The notes: generated by a model from the letters alone, not told the origin. 35,257 bases of DNA from Methanobacteriota archaeon (GCA_013288705.1 JABDBI010000003.1:1-35257), one strand, 5' to 3'. Shown: positions 26,932 to 35,208, counted from the stretch's first letter. Numbers and translations are program-made.

Positions 26932-27000
26932 GATCATCTCTAATAATTTCCCTCTCCCGCTCAGCGGGAGAGGGAAATTATTAGAGATGATCTTACAGGC
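26924..27000. repeat. Perfect 37-bp-arm palindrome over the TPR gene stop
   Basis: Left arm 26924-26960 begins GCCTGTAAGATC (includes the TAA stop), loop TCA, and right arm 26964-27000 ends GATCTTACAGGC. The arms are fully complementary. TCCCGCTCAG occurs at 26955-26964 and again at 27001-27010, so the right arm reads as a 46-base extra piece placed between two copies of this decamer. It would also act as a strong hairpin at the end of the mRNA. Confidence 0.95.
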
Positions 27001-27040
27001 TCCCGCTCAGAGGGAGAGGAACCAAGGGTGAGGGTGGGAG
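27001..27040. repeat. Partial interspersed repeat (GGGAGAGG...GGGTGAGGG type)
   Basis: AGGGAGAGGAACCAAGGGTGAGGGTG resembles the common CCCTCTCCC...GGGAGAGG...GGGTGAGGG interspersed repeat. Its left stem CCCTCTCCC is now at 26950-26958, inside the palindrome, so the palindrome interrupts this repeat. Confidence 0.6.
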
Positions 27041-27046
27041 ACGCCA

Positions 27047-27622
27047 TCACCCCAGATTTTTCGCCGCAAATTCCCAGTTCACCAAATTCCACCAAGCTTC
27101 CAAATACTTGGGCCGCGCATTGCGGTAATCGATGTAGTACGCATGTTCCCACACGTCGCAAGTGATCAGCGGCGTTTTACCTGTTTGCAGCGGGCATTCG
27201 GCATTTGACGTCGACTCAACCACCAGCTTGCCGGTAGAGTCACGAGAAAGCCACGCCCATCCCGAACCAAAATGTCCCGCTGCAGCTTTGGTGAATTGCT
27301 CACGAAACTGCGCAAACGAGCCAAAATTGGATGAAATCGCTTCGAGCAATCGACCAGATGGTTCACCACCACCCTTTGGTGACATGCTGTGCCAATAGAA
27401 CGTATGATTCCATACTTGAGCAGCGTTGTTAAAAATACCTGCCTTTTGCGTCGTAATGAGTTCCTCTAGGCTCTTGTTCTGCAGCTCCGAGCCTTGCGTC
27501 AGATTGTTAAGGTTCGTGACATAGGCTTGATGGTGTTTGCCATAATGAAACTCAAGAGTCTCCTCGGAAATGTGTGGTGCAAGCGCGCTTTTTGCGTAGG
27601 GGACGTTGGGTCAAGTTTCCAT
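27047..27622 (-). CDS. sodB: Iron superoxide dismutase; start codon unresolved (in-frame TGA at codon 4)
   Basis: Converts superoxide to peroxide and oxygen. The chain is nearly complete: VPYAKSALAPHIS, FHYGKHHQAYVTNLNNL (His ligand), NNAAQVWNHTFYWHSMSP (His ligand), GSGWAWL, and DVWEHAYYIDYRNARPKYL (Asp and His ligands), as in SodB. The family start (M-FELP-LPYAK) would lie here, and an ATG does occur at 27622-27620, but the fourth codon is TGA (27613-27611), directly before Pro-Asn-Val-Pro-Tyr. No ATG, GTG or TTG follows in frame before the conserved HIS block. TGA is a normal stop in neighbouring genes. So this is a nonsense mutation, a sequencing error, or a non-standard start. The preceding aat frame runs on into sodB for 124 bases. 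Confidence 0.85.
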
Positions 27623-28290
27623 TCGCCCCGTTTTGTGGGCTTTTTTAAAGAATTTTGCAACACGTGTAAGAATTTTATCCGTGGCCAATGCTCAGCACCG
27701 AAGCGAGCCAAATGATCCGTGTAGGATTGGCAATCCACCAAATCAAAGCCCCATGCCACGAGGTTTTTCAAGAGCACCGCAAAACAGATTTTTGACGCGT
27801 CCGGCATGTCAGCAAACATGGACTCGCCAAAAAACACGCCACCGAGAGACACGCCATAGAGGCCACCGACCAGCGTATCGCCGAGATAAGCCTCAATACT
27901 GTGTGCGTAGCCCATTTTGTGCAACTGAAAATAGCCAGCCATCATGTCATCGGTAATCCAAGTGCCATGTTGTCCACGACGAGAAACAGTTGCACAACGT
28001 TTTATGACGCTGTCAAAAGCCTTGTCTGCACAAATATGATAGGGCTTTTGTTTGAGAGCTTTGCGCAATGAATGGGAAATCTTGGCCTTTTTGGGCTCGA
28101 GTACAAACCTTGGATTGGGGGAAAACCAGAGTAGAGGGAGATCTTCATGTGGCCATGGAAAGATGCCGTTTTGATAAGCCAACAAGAGCCGATCAGGATC
28201 TGTATCTCCGCCCACGGCGAGAACGCCGTCTTCTGAAGCAAGCTCGGCCGGGGGAAAAATATGCTCTTCACTTAAGCGAAAAACGGGCAT
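27499..28290 (-). CDS. aat: Leucyl/phenylalanyl-tRNA-protein transferase, with run-on C-terminus
   Basis: Adds Leu or Phe from tRNA to N-terminal Arg/Lys, feeding proteins to ClpS/ClpAP (N-end rule). Conserved segments: FPPAELASEDGVLAVGGD, YQNGIFPWP...LLWFSPNPR, GTWITDDMMAGYFQLHKMGYAHSIEAY, GGLYGVSLGGVFFGESMFA, VDCQSYTDHLARFGAEHWPR. Start by ATG at 28290; a GTG at 28299 also fits, and the stop of the upstream gene is at 28300. The family protein should end near GEWKL (about 27610); here the frame continues some 35 codons into sodB in another frame (DPTSPTQKARL...), so a local frameshift or fused junction is likely. Confidence 0.93.
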   Translation of the reverse strand: MPVFRLSEEHIFPPAELASEDGVLAVGGDTDPDRLLLAYQNGIFPWPHEDLPLLWFSPNPRFVLEPKKAKISHSLRKALKQKPYHICADKAFDSVIKRCATVSRRGQHGTWITDDMMAGYFQLHKMGYAHSIEAYLGDTLVGGLYGVSLGGVFFGESMFADMPDASKICFAVLLKNLVAWGFDLVDCQSYTDHLARFGAEHWPRIKFLHVLQNSLKKPTKRGEWKLDPTSPTQKARLHHTFPRRLLSFIMANTIKPMSRTLTI

Positions 28291-28299
28291 AACTGGCAC

Positions 28300-28689
28300 T
28301 CAGAGGGCGGTGTAATCTCCGTTCACGGGATACAGATAGGTTGCCGCAATTAGTGCCACATTGCTAGCAAAGAGAAAGACATTTGTTGCAAGCATGAAGA
28401 CATCACTTTTCATTACTGAGTAGCCCGCCCATATCAGCGACGCGACAGTAAAGAGCGAAACGGTGGGCAAAAAAATTGGGCTTGCGTCTTTTGTGCTGTA
28501 GACGCGGTAAACGAAAGGTGAGTTTGCAACAGCTGTGATAACGCCAGCGCTGATGCCGGCTATGTTTGACCAACCCGAATTTTCCTTCGCACATGCCTCG
28601 GTTGTCGCCGTGGAATTGGAGGCATATAGGGGCATGCAAAGGCAAAACGAAATTATCCAGAGAGCAATCGAGAGTCTATGTATAAACAT
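28300..28689 (-). CDS. SemiSWEET/PQ-loop-like small membrane protein
   Basis: About 129 residues. A signal-like N-terminus (WIISFCLCMPLYA) is followed by a hydrophilic stretch and then three membrane segments: ISAGVITAVANSPFVYRVYSTKD, IFLPTVSLFTVASLIWAGYSV and VFMLATNVFLFASNVALIAATYLY. The pattern, length and the ASPI...S segment suit a SemiSWEET (half-size sugar transporter), which works as a dimer. The ATG at 28689 is taken because the longer frame to 28818 overlaps the next gene. The first 12 bases overlap the divergent gene at 28678, so the two promoters must lie within each other's coding sequence. Confidence 0.6.
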   Translation of the reverse strand: MFIHRLSIALWIISFCLCMPLYASNSTATTEACAKENSGWSNIAGISAGVITAVANSPFVYRVYSTKDASPIFLPTVSLFTVASLIWAGYSVMKSDVFMLATNVFLFASNVALIAATYLYPVNGDYTAL

Positions 28690-29475
28690 GTGTCGCTGTA
28701 TCCCGAGCGAATTGTTTGCATCACTGAAGAGCCGACGGAAATTCTTTATTCCATTGGTGCAGGTGATCGCGTTGTCGGTATTTCTGGCTTCACGGTGCGC
28801 CCCAAGGAGGCTCGCCAAAAGCCTAAGGTGAGCACTTTTCTCGACGCTAATTTCGAACGCATTTTGGATTTATGTCCCGATGTCGTTTTTGGATTTTCTG
28901 ATCTGCAGGCGGATATTGCGCGTGAGCTGATCAAGCGTGGCGTGCCGGTTTATATTTTTAACCAGCGCTCGGTCGTACAAATTTTGCAGACCATTCGTGT
29001 GATTGGGGCAATTGTTGGCGAGGCTGTCAAAGGCAAAGCGCTGGCTGTAAAGCTCGCACGCGATCTATTGAGGTATGAGAAAAATTCACGGAAATTTCCC
29101 TGGCGGCCTAGTGTGTATTTTGAAGAGTGGGATGATCCTCTGATTTGTGGCATCCGGTGGGTATCTGAGCTGATAGAGATTGCTGGTGGAGACGACATTT
29201 TCAAAGAGCGCCGTTCGGAACAAGGTGCAAAAGGGCGCATCGTAGCAGCAGATGATGTTGTGAGGTTGAACCCAGATGTCATTGTGGCTAGCTGGTGTGG
29301 CAAGAAAGTGAAGATTAGCCAGATTAAAAATCGGCCAGGATGGGAAAATGTCACCGCGGTGAGGGAAAATCGCATCTACGAGATCAAAAGCTCCGACATT
29401 CTGCAGCCCGGACCGGCTGCGTTAACAGACGGTGTGCGGCAGCTTGCGGATATTATCGCCAGCGTCAGACTTTAG
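28678..29475 (+). CDS. Cobalamin-binding-type (BtuF-like) protein without signal peptide
   Basis: A 265-residue member of the periplasmic-binding-protein fold family (COG0614). Starts YPERIVCITEEPTEILYSIGAGDRVVGIS, the usual block, then PKVSTFLDANFERILDLCPDVVF and GFSDLQADIARELI, IFNQRSVVQILQTIRVIGAI. The final part is NRIYEIKSSDILQPGPA. No signal peptide precedes it, so it may stay in the cytoplasm, unlike BtuF; many proteobacteria have such a form. No ABC transporter genes are adjacent. Overlaps the 11-base end of the next gene convergently. Confidence 0.78.
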   Translation: MYKHVSLYPERIVCITEEPTEILYSIGAGDRVVGISGFTVRPKEARQKPKVSTFLDANFERILDLCPDVVFGFSDLQADIARELIKRGVPVYIFNQRSVVQILQTIRVIGAIVGEAVKGKALAVKLARDLLRYEKNSRKFPWRPSVYFEEWDDPLICGIRWVSELIEIAGGDDIFKERRSEQGAKGRIVAADDVVRLNPDVIVASWCGKKVKISQIKNRPGWENVTAVRENRIYEIKSSDILQPGPAALTDGVRQLADIIASVRL

Positions 29476-30310
29476 TCGTATCGGTCGTTGTCCCAGTTTG
29501 AGTGCTGGCCTGCGGATTATTCGGGTTATTCGGATCGTTGGGGTCGTCGGTAGGCGGCGGGCCTGGCGGAGGTGGCGGTGTGGGCAACGTCGCCAGATTG
29601 GGGATCATAGGCTGCATCGGTGGGCGTATGTTCGGATTGTATCGAGATTGGCGAAGATTGTTTCGCAGGGTGGTTAATGTTGTCGTCGCGGTTGTCAAAG
29701 CGGCAAAGAGAGCTTTGTTCGCTGCCGAAACCGTCCCGCCTGGACCGACCAGAGCTTTGGTGTGTCTCGCCAACATTCGGAGTACCGCATTGGCACTTCC
29801 TTCCGTCATATGGGGATCTGCCGGTGGAGCAGATGCCAGATCCTGCGCTGCCTTAATTGCGGCATCGGGTCTTTGACTCAAGTCATTGAAATGTTGCTGT
29901 CCTACAAATCGGCGGTCTACAGCGTCAAGGTGCTGGTTGGTCACGCTGGCAAAGCCTTCAAGGGCATCCAGAGTTGCCTCTGGAACATGGCCTCGCCATT
30001 GCTCAACTTTAGCGTAAATCTCGCCCAAAACCATCTGCCGGTTTAGCAGAACCTCTATATGCCCGTCAGCGACGCGGCGAGGCGCACCAAAAGCCCTGCC
30101 AAGGGCGCTTATCGCATCTCTGAGCTGAAACACAGACGGCGCATGCGTGTTGTTGCTGTAAAGGAAGTCAAGCTCGCGATGTCCACTCAGCTCAAAGCGA
30201 TCCATTGAGCCTGCCCAATGCGATTGGCCAGAGGCGAGTGGTCTCCCAATCACATGGTCTGCTTGACTGACTCTGGCCGGATGGAAAGCTGCATCAAGGA
30301 TTCGCGGCAT
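29465..30310 (-). CDS. Unrecognised protein with Pro/Asn/Thr-rich tail
   Basis: 281 residues and no family I recognise. No signal peptide or membrane segment. The body (about 1-220) is mostly helical with several Ala-rich helices (RQMVLGEIYAKVEQWRG, IKAAQDLASA, AANKALFAALTTATTTLTTL). The last 45 residues are low-complexity: Pro run, then DPNDPNNPNNPQ and TGTTTDTTKV. Such an architecture is seen in secreted effectors and surface-associated proteins, but nothing here proves secretion. RBS: G-run at the GGGGGTAATAAATG start. It lies between the BtuF-like gene (convergent) and tatD (same strand, 75 bases downstream of tatD). Confidence 0.5.
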   Translation of the reverse strand: MPRILDAAFHPARVSQADHVIGRPLASGQSHWAGSMDRFELSGHRELDFLYSNNTHAPSVFQLRDAISALGRAFGAPRRVADGHIEVLLNRQMVLGEIYAKVEQWRGHVPEATLDALEGFASVTNQHLDAVDRRFVGQQHFNDLSQRPDAAIKAAQDLASAPPADPHMTEGSANAVLRMLARHTKALVGPGGTVSAANKALFAALTTATTTLTTLRNNLRQSRYNPNIRPPMQPMIPNLATLPTPPPPPGPPPTDDPNDPNNPNNPQASTQTGTTTDTTKV

Positions 30311-30384
30311 TTATTACCCCCACATATTTGTAAATGGTAACAACGCCAATTGAAGATCGCAAATGATTGAAAAAATAAAGGTAA

Positions 30385-31155
30385 TTAGATGGGTAATTCA
30401 AATACCTTATTGGCATTGTTCCCCGTGGCCTCTGCGATTGCTTCTTCGCTTATCCCCCGCATGGTTGCTATTTTCTTCATAACTTCCACCAAAAATGCCG
30501 GCTCGTTGGGCTTTCCTCTGTATGGCACCGGCGCGAGATAGGGCGCGTCGGTTTCGATCAACAGCCTATCCAGCGGCGTGTTTGTTGCCACGAGAGCCAG
30601 CTCACTGGCGTTTTTAAATGTCACAATACCAGATAGCGACAGCATGCATCCGAGCGCTAGAAATTGCTGCGCATGTGCCCAGCTGCCCGTGAAGCAGTGA
30701 ATCACCACTTTCTCTTTTGGCATGTTCTGCTCGCGCAGGATGTCGATGCATTCGTCCCATGCGTCCCGCACGTGGATGACCAACGCTTTGTGCATTTCTT
30801 TCGCGAGAGAAATTTGCTCAAGAAAAACTTGGCGCTGAATCTCACGCGGTGAGTGGTCGTAGTAATAGTCTAGCCCGCACTCACCGATGCCTGCGCAGCG
30901 AGGATCGCGCGCGATGGCCTTGAGTTGCTCTCGAAAATCAGCAGGTGCTTTGGCCGCCTCATGGGGATGCACGCCGGCGGTAAAGAAGACGTCTGCATTT
31001 GCAGATGCGACAGCTCGGGCGCTTTGCGACGTTGCAATATCGCATCCAATGGTGATGAAGCGCTGCACGCCCGCGGCACGTGCGCGGGTGATAACATCTG
31101 GGTTTTGGCCGTGATATTTTGGGTCGTCTAAGTGACAATGGGTATCGATAAGCAT
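30385..31155 (-). CDS. tatD: TatD family metal-dependent DNase
   Basis: A 256-residue TIM-barrel hydrolase: DTHCHLDD (metal HxH, residues 4-11), GVHPHEA, GECGLDYYYD (Glu ligand), VIHVRDAWDE, HCFTGS, and IETDAPYLAP (Asp ligand). The family has 3'-5' exonuclease activity on DNA or RNA and acts in DNA repair or degradation. Its ATG is 17 bases from the holA start on the other strand, so promoters must overlap. tatD next to DNA polymerase III genes is common, here holA instead of holB. Confidence 0.93.
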   Translation of the reverse strand: MLIDTHCHLDDPKYHGQNPDVITRARAAGVQRFITIGCDIATSQSARAVASANADVFFTAGVHPHEAAKAPADFREQLKAIARDPRCAGIGECGLDYYYDHSPREIQRQVFLEQISLAKEMHKALVIHVRDAWDECIDILREQNMPKEKVVIHCFTGSWAHAQQFLALGCMLSLSGIVTFKNASELALVATNTPLDRLLIETDAPYLAPVPYRGKPNEPAFLVEVMKKIATMRGISEEAIAEATGNNANKVFELPI

Positions 31156-31172
31156 AAACGATTGTACTATAG

Positions 31173-32198
31173 GTGCCTGTCAAAGATGTGAAGGTGGATA
31201 CGTTGCTGAAGACTTATTTGGATTGGCAAAAACGAACGAACACATTCCCGCCGGTGCTCGCGGTAGGTGGGGCCGAGCGCGCGTTTGTCGATGAGGCTGT
31301 GGAGGCCGTGCGTAAACAGGTGCTCTCATCTGGTCTGGCAGATTTCAACCACGATCGCTTATCAGCGAGGTCCACCAATCTTGACAAGATTTTGGCACAG
31401 GCCAATACATTGCCAGTGATGGCCAGCATGCGCTTGGTCGAATTGCACGAGGCTGAGGCGATAAGTGCCGACGATCTCGTGGCACTAGAAAGCTACTTAA
31501 AATCGCCGACCAAAACCACCGTGTTACTTTTTGTATTCGATCAACTCGATGCACGCCAAAAAATGCCAAAGTTGCTCGATCAATTTGCCATAGTGTACAA
31601 ATTCGATCACCCCAAAGATGATCAGATGCATGGGCTCATTCGCCACCGTGCACAGCGCTTTGGTTTGCATATAGACGACGATGCCGCTGCACTATTGACG
31701 ATGACAGTCGGCGCTGACGTATCCATGCTCGAGCGCGCGCTGGAGAAGCTAGCGATTGCTGTCGATGGTGGCAGAGTTTCCGCCCGCGAGATTGGTCTTC
31801 ACGTGACAAGCACACGCGTCGAAGATGCCTTTTTGCTGGGCAGGGCAGTTGTGCTTGGCGATCTCAAACAAGCTTCGATTAGCCTCGCTAAACTAAAGGC
31901 TGCGCGCGAGGTGCCACTCAAGTTGGTGGGAATGCTTGCTTGGCAACTCCGACAGGTGCTGCGTGCGCGGGTCATGCTTGACGACCGCAAGTCGGAGCAG
32001 GAGATTAGCAAGACCTTAGTGCTCTATGGCGACCGGCTCAAACCGGTGATGGCTGCTGCGAAGAAAAACAGCACCAAGATGTTTGCGAGCAAGTTGGCGG
32101 CGCTTTGCGAGCTGGATTTGAAGCTCAAATCATCTCGTGTGCCAGGGTGGCTATGGCTAGAGCGTGTTGTGTTGCAGATTAGTGCGCCACTCCGTTAG
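31173..32198 (+). CDS. holA: DNA polymerase III, delta subunit
   Basis: Clamp-loader subunit that opens the sliding clamp. 341 residues, the usual length. Pattern: VLAVGGAERAFVDEAVEAVRK (N-terminal strand and helix), DKILAQANTLPVMASMRLVEL, SPTKTTVLLFVFDQLD, VGADVSMLERALEKLAI, ARVEDAFLLG-like TRVEDAFLLGRAV, and VPLKLVGMLAWQLRQVLRA, all in the order of HolA. GTG start at 31173, with ATGs not suitable. The last 20 bases overlap the convergent gene. Confidence 0.88.
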   Translation: MPVKDVKVDTLLKTYLDWQKRTNTFPPVLAVGGAERAFVDEAVEAVRKQVLSSGLADFNHDRLSARSTNLDKILAQANTLPVMASMRLVELHEAEAISADDLVALESYLKSPTKTTVLLFVFDQLDARQKMPKLLDQFAIVYKFDHPKDDQMHGLIRHRAQRFGLHIDDDAAALLTMTVGADVSMLERALEKLAIAVDGGRVSAREIGLHVTSTRVEDAFLLGRAVVLGDLKQASISLAKLKAAREVPLKLVGMLAWQLRQVLRARVMLDDRKSEQEISKTLVLYGDRLKPVMAAAKKNSTKMFASKLAALCELDLKLKSSRVPGWLWLERVVLQISAPLR

Positions 32199-33036
32199 CC
32201 TCGCCTTTGTGCTCTTCAGCCTCAATAGTTGGCTCCTGTGCAGGTTGCACCTCTTCCTCGGCTTTAGCGATGATATCTTCCGCAACATCGCGCGCTTCTT
32301 CTTCTGCAATCGAGTGCTCGCGACCTGCAACCACTGCAAGCTCACGACAAACAGCAAAGTAGCGCTTTTGCAATTCGGCAAAACGCTCCTGCGCCATCTG
32401 CAACTTGCCCTGGGTTAGCCCCCACACTTTCTCGGTGTTCTGCGACTTGCGATAAAGCTTAGCAAGCTCAGCAACGACATTGGCGGGCAGTGCCTCTAGA
32501 TCAATGGCAAAGCCAGCTTCTTGTAGGCCTTCTTTGTTTTTCGCCGCTCGGTTCGAGTGTGTGCGAAGCTGATTGTCTAGACGCCGAATTTCTTCCTTAT
32601 AAGAGTTCGCTTTCTGCTCAAACTCTTGAGCGGCCTCGGTACGAGCAGCCTGCTTAGCTTTCTCGATCTCTTCTTGCATGGATCGCATTTGCAACTCAAC
32701 CGCTTGAAGCGTTTTCTTCAAACGCTCGCTTTCTTCGCCACTTGCCGAATCTAGAGACAACTCACGCGCATCATCGTTGTCGTCTTTTTGCGCTTGCTTG
32801 CGCAGCTTCTTTTTCGCCATGTCGCGTGCTTCATCGAGCGCTTTATTCTTTCGCGCCAATTCTTCACGCAGACCACTTAATTCCTGGCGCAAATTAGCGA
32901 GCTTGCCATCTTGCGTCTCGCTTACTTTTTTGACTTCAGAAGCTGTGCGGAATGCCTCTTTTGTTTTAGCTTGGCATGCAAATGCGAATAAAATCGCAAG
33001 CGCAAGGGCTAACAATAAAATTACTGTAATAGTCAT
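32179..33036 (-). CDS. Membrane-anchored coiled-coil protein coupled to the RNase E/G gene
   Basis: 285 residues, no recognised family. One N-terminal membrane segment (TVILLLALALAILFAFAC, 4-21), then long charged helices with heptad pattern (LRQELSGLREELARKNKAL...MQEEIEKAKQAARTEAA), a Lys-rich patch (AKKKLRKQAQK), a short ordered part (LQEAGFAIDLEALPANVVAELAKLYRKS, about 185-210) and an acidic tail (EEEVQPAQEPTIEAEEH). Its ATG overlaps the rne-like stop (ATGA), so both are made together. A role as a membrane tether or partner of the RNase is plausible but only positional. Confidence 0.65.
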   Translation of the reverse strand: MTITVILLLALALAILFAFACQAKTKEAFRTASEVKKVSETQDGKLANLRQELSGLREELARKNKALDEARDMAKKKLRKQAQKDDNDDARELSLDSASGEESERLKKTLQAVELQMRSMQEEIEKAKQAARTEAAQEFEQKANSYKEEIRRLDNQLRTHSNRAAKNKEGLQEAGFAIDLEALPANVVAELAKLYRKSQNTEKVWGLTQGKLQMAQERFAELQKRYFAVCRELAVVAGREHSIAEEEARDVAEDIIAKAEEEVQPAQEPTIEAEEHKGEANGVAH

Positions 33037-35003
33037 TGTTGTTCCTCTTGAATCACTGGAGCCGGTTTCTTTTCATGACGTGATCGTCGGTGACGCCTTC
33101 TACGCCCTCTGCGCAAATTCTTCTGCTCAGGCGTAGGTTCACCATTCTCGGTATCATTTGCAATCGGTAGATTTTCCTGATCTTCCGAAGGAGCGTTTTC
33201 TATAGGCGCGGCAGCCGCAAGCACGCGATCTGCTTCACTCAGCGCAGGAGCGCTACCGAACAGAGCCTCATTGAGCGGATCTTCGTAGTGCTCCCCATCC
33301 GCCTTTTCCATGACAGCGTTGGACAACCATTCTTCGCTGGCATCTTCCGGCTCGATCAATGTGGGCACAGGGCCAATCGACAACAACGGCGCTGGTTTTT
33401 GAGAAGGCTGTGTCCACTTGTCTTGCGGCTGCTGGTTATTGCTCGTCTGGTGCGAATAACGCCCTTTATTTTCCGAGCGGAATTCCTTGCCGTGAGATGA
33501 TGCTGCATGCAAGCCTGCCTGCCCGCGACGTTCTTCCTCAAACTCGATGGCAGAGTCTGCGAGCTTATTGTCACCTAAAACATAAAGCTCCAATTGATGC
33601 GCATCACCAAGCTCAAGCAAATCACGCCGCTTCTGGTTGTTGAGACGATTTGCGACCTCGACGGGCAAACGCACCGTGAGGAACGCCAATGGCACACGCT
33701 TCTTGGCCAAGTGCCCACTGATGCGGCGCAATGCCAACACAGCAAGTCCTTCGGCGTCACGCACACGACCTGTGCCATCGCAATGGCTGCAAAGCACATG
33801 GCTGATCAAACGATGAGACTGCCTCAAACGCTGACGGGTCAGCTCAAGCGTACCATTCTCGCTGATGCGTCCGGCTTTCACACGCGCCTTGTCTGTGCGC
33901 ATGTTGTCTTTGAGGCGCCTCTCAACATCACGCTTATGCTTGATAGAAATCATGTCGATGAAGTCAATGACAATGATTCCGCCTAAGTCACGCAGGCGAA
34001 GTTGGCGCGCGATTTCTTCAGTTGCCTCTAAATTTGTTTTATAAACTGTGGCCGCATGTCCTTCTTCTTTGGTGGATTTGCCAGAGTTAACGTCGATGGC
34101 AACCAACGCTTCCGTTTGGTCGATGACGATGTAGCCACCGGAAGGAAGTTTGACCTGTCGCTCATAGAGTTCTTCAATTGCCTGTTCGATACCGTAAGCC
34201 TGAAAGATGGGCTCCTTACGGCGATGGCGCTCGAGAATTTGCACCAGAGATGGCATGTTTTCGGTAAAATACCGAAGTGCATCGTTGTATTCTTCTTCGT
34301 CATCGATGGCGATTTTGACGACGTCGCCTGCCATATAATCGCGAATGGTACGTACAACAATATCGGGCTCGCGATAGAGCAATGTTGGTGCGCGCCCTAA
34401 AGCAGCTCCGCGACTGATTTGCTGCCAAGTTTCGCATAGCATGCGAAAATCTTTAAACAAATCTTGCCGGGTGCCATTCATACCTGCTGTACGAATAATG
34501 ATAGCGAGTCCTTCTGGGACATTGAGCCGAGATAGAATATCTCGCGCTGCTTGTCTTGCTGCTTCGCTATCGATTTTTCGGGAAATACCGCCGCCACTGT
34601 CGTCGGAATGCATGAGAACAACATAGCGACCAGGCAACGACAAATAGGTAGAAACTGCAGCGCCTTTGCTGCCGATTTCATCCTTCGTGACTTGAATCAC
34701 GATTTCTTGTCCGCGCTGCAAAATCTGCGAGACTTTGATGTTTTTTTGTCCCTTCAGATCTTCCGGATGCAGCTCAGGCCTAATTTCAGAGAGTGGCAAG
34801 AATCCTTGTTTCTCTTCACCAAACTCGATAAATGCCGCATCTAAGCTGTCTTCAATATTCGAAACAATACCCTTATAAATGTTCCCTTTGTGTTTGGTAC
34901 GGCCCTGGGTCTCGATGTCGAGATCAACCAGCCTCCCGTTCTCCACAATTGCAATTCGTACTTCTTCCGCCACACTGGCGTTGATGATAATTTCCTTTGC
35001 CAT
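33033..35003 (-). CDS. Ribonuclease E/G
   Basis: Endoribonuclease of the RNase E/G family, 656 residues. An S1 domain (about 35-125), a 5'-sensor/RNase H-like part, the catalytic Asp304 (VAIDVNSGKST) and Asp347 (IVIDFIDM), equivalent to E. coli Asp303 and Asp346, and the Zn-link CSHC (Cys405, Cys408). The last 170 residues are low-complexity, acidic with Pro/Gln, ending in an Arg-rich RNA-binding-like stretch (RRGRRRRHRRSRH). The tail is shorter than E. coli RNase E, longer than RNase G, and lacks the amphipathic membrane segment seen in RNase E. Start ATG at 35003, second gene overlapping. It processes rRNA, tRNA and mRNA. Confidence 0.94.
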   Translation of the reverse strand: MAKEIIINASVAEEVRIAIVENGRLVDLDIETQGRTKHKGNIYKGIVSNIEDSLDAAFIEFGEEKQGFLPLSEIRPELHPEDLKGQKNIKVSQILQRGQEIVIQVTKDEIGSKGAAVSTYLSLPGRYVVLMHSDDSGGGISRKIDSEAARQAARDILSRLNVPEGLAIIIRTAGMNGTRQDLFKDFRMLCETWQQISRGAALGRAPTLLYREPDIVVRTIRDYMAGDVVKIAIDDEEEYNDALRYFTENMPSLVQILERHRRKEPIFQAYGIEQAIEELYERQVKLPSGGYIVIDQTEALVAIDVNSGKSTKEEGHAATVYKTNLEATEEIARQLRLRDLGGIIVIDFIDMISIKHKRDVERRLKDNMRTDKARVKAGRISENGTLELTRQRLRQSHRLISHVLCSHCDGTGRVRDAEGLAVLALRRISGHLAKKRVPLAFLTVRLPVEVANRLNNQKRRDLLELGDAHQLELYVLGDNKLADSAIEFEEERRGQAGLHAASSHGKEFRSENKGRYSHQTSNNQQPQDKWTQPSQKPAPLLSIGPVPTLIEPEDASEEWLSNAVMEKADGEHYEDPLNEALFGSAPALSEADRVLAAAAPIENAPSEDQENLPIANDTENGEPTPEQKNLRRGRRRRHRRSRHEKKPAPVIQEEQQ

Positions 35004-35170
35004 GGCCCCACGCTCGTTTTATGCGTGCGCCGCTCCCAAGAAAGGTAGGGGTTATGTCAAATATTTTAAAAGCCACACCACACATTTCTTTTTGTCACGC
35101 ACTCTTAAGTTTAAAGTTATAAAAAAGTTTCTGGCATTGCCTTGCACCGATTCGCGGCGCATCCCATAAC

Positions 35171-35208
35171 GGGCTGTTTTCAAAAAGCAATTTTGCTTTC
35201 GTTAGCCC
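35171..35208. promoter_or_regulatory. Hairpin in the 5' flank of the RNase E/G gene
   Basis: GGGCT...AGCCC encloses an inner AAAGCAA-TT-TTGCTTT stem. No T run follows on either strand, so it may be a structured RNA element or the end of a gene beyond the window. Confidence 0.3.

Noticed and set aside
27611..27613. TGA in sodB as a recoded sense codon
   Set aside because: TGA ends other intact genes in the window (hpt, spoVR, glpB), so global recoding is excluded, and no selenocysteine context or expected Cys/Sec position exists in SodB.
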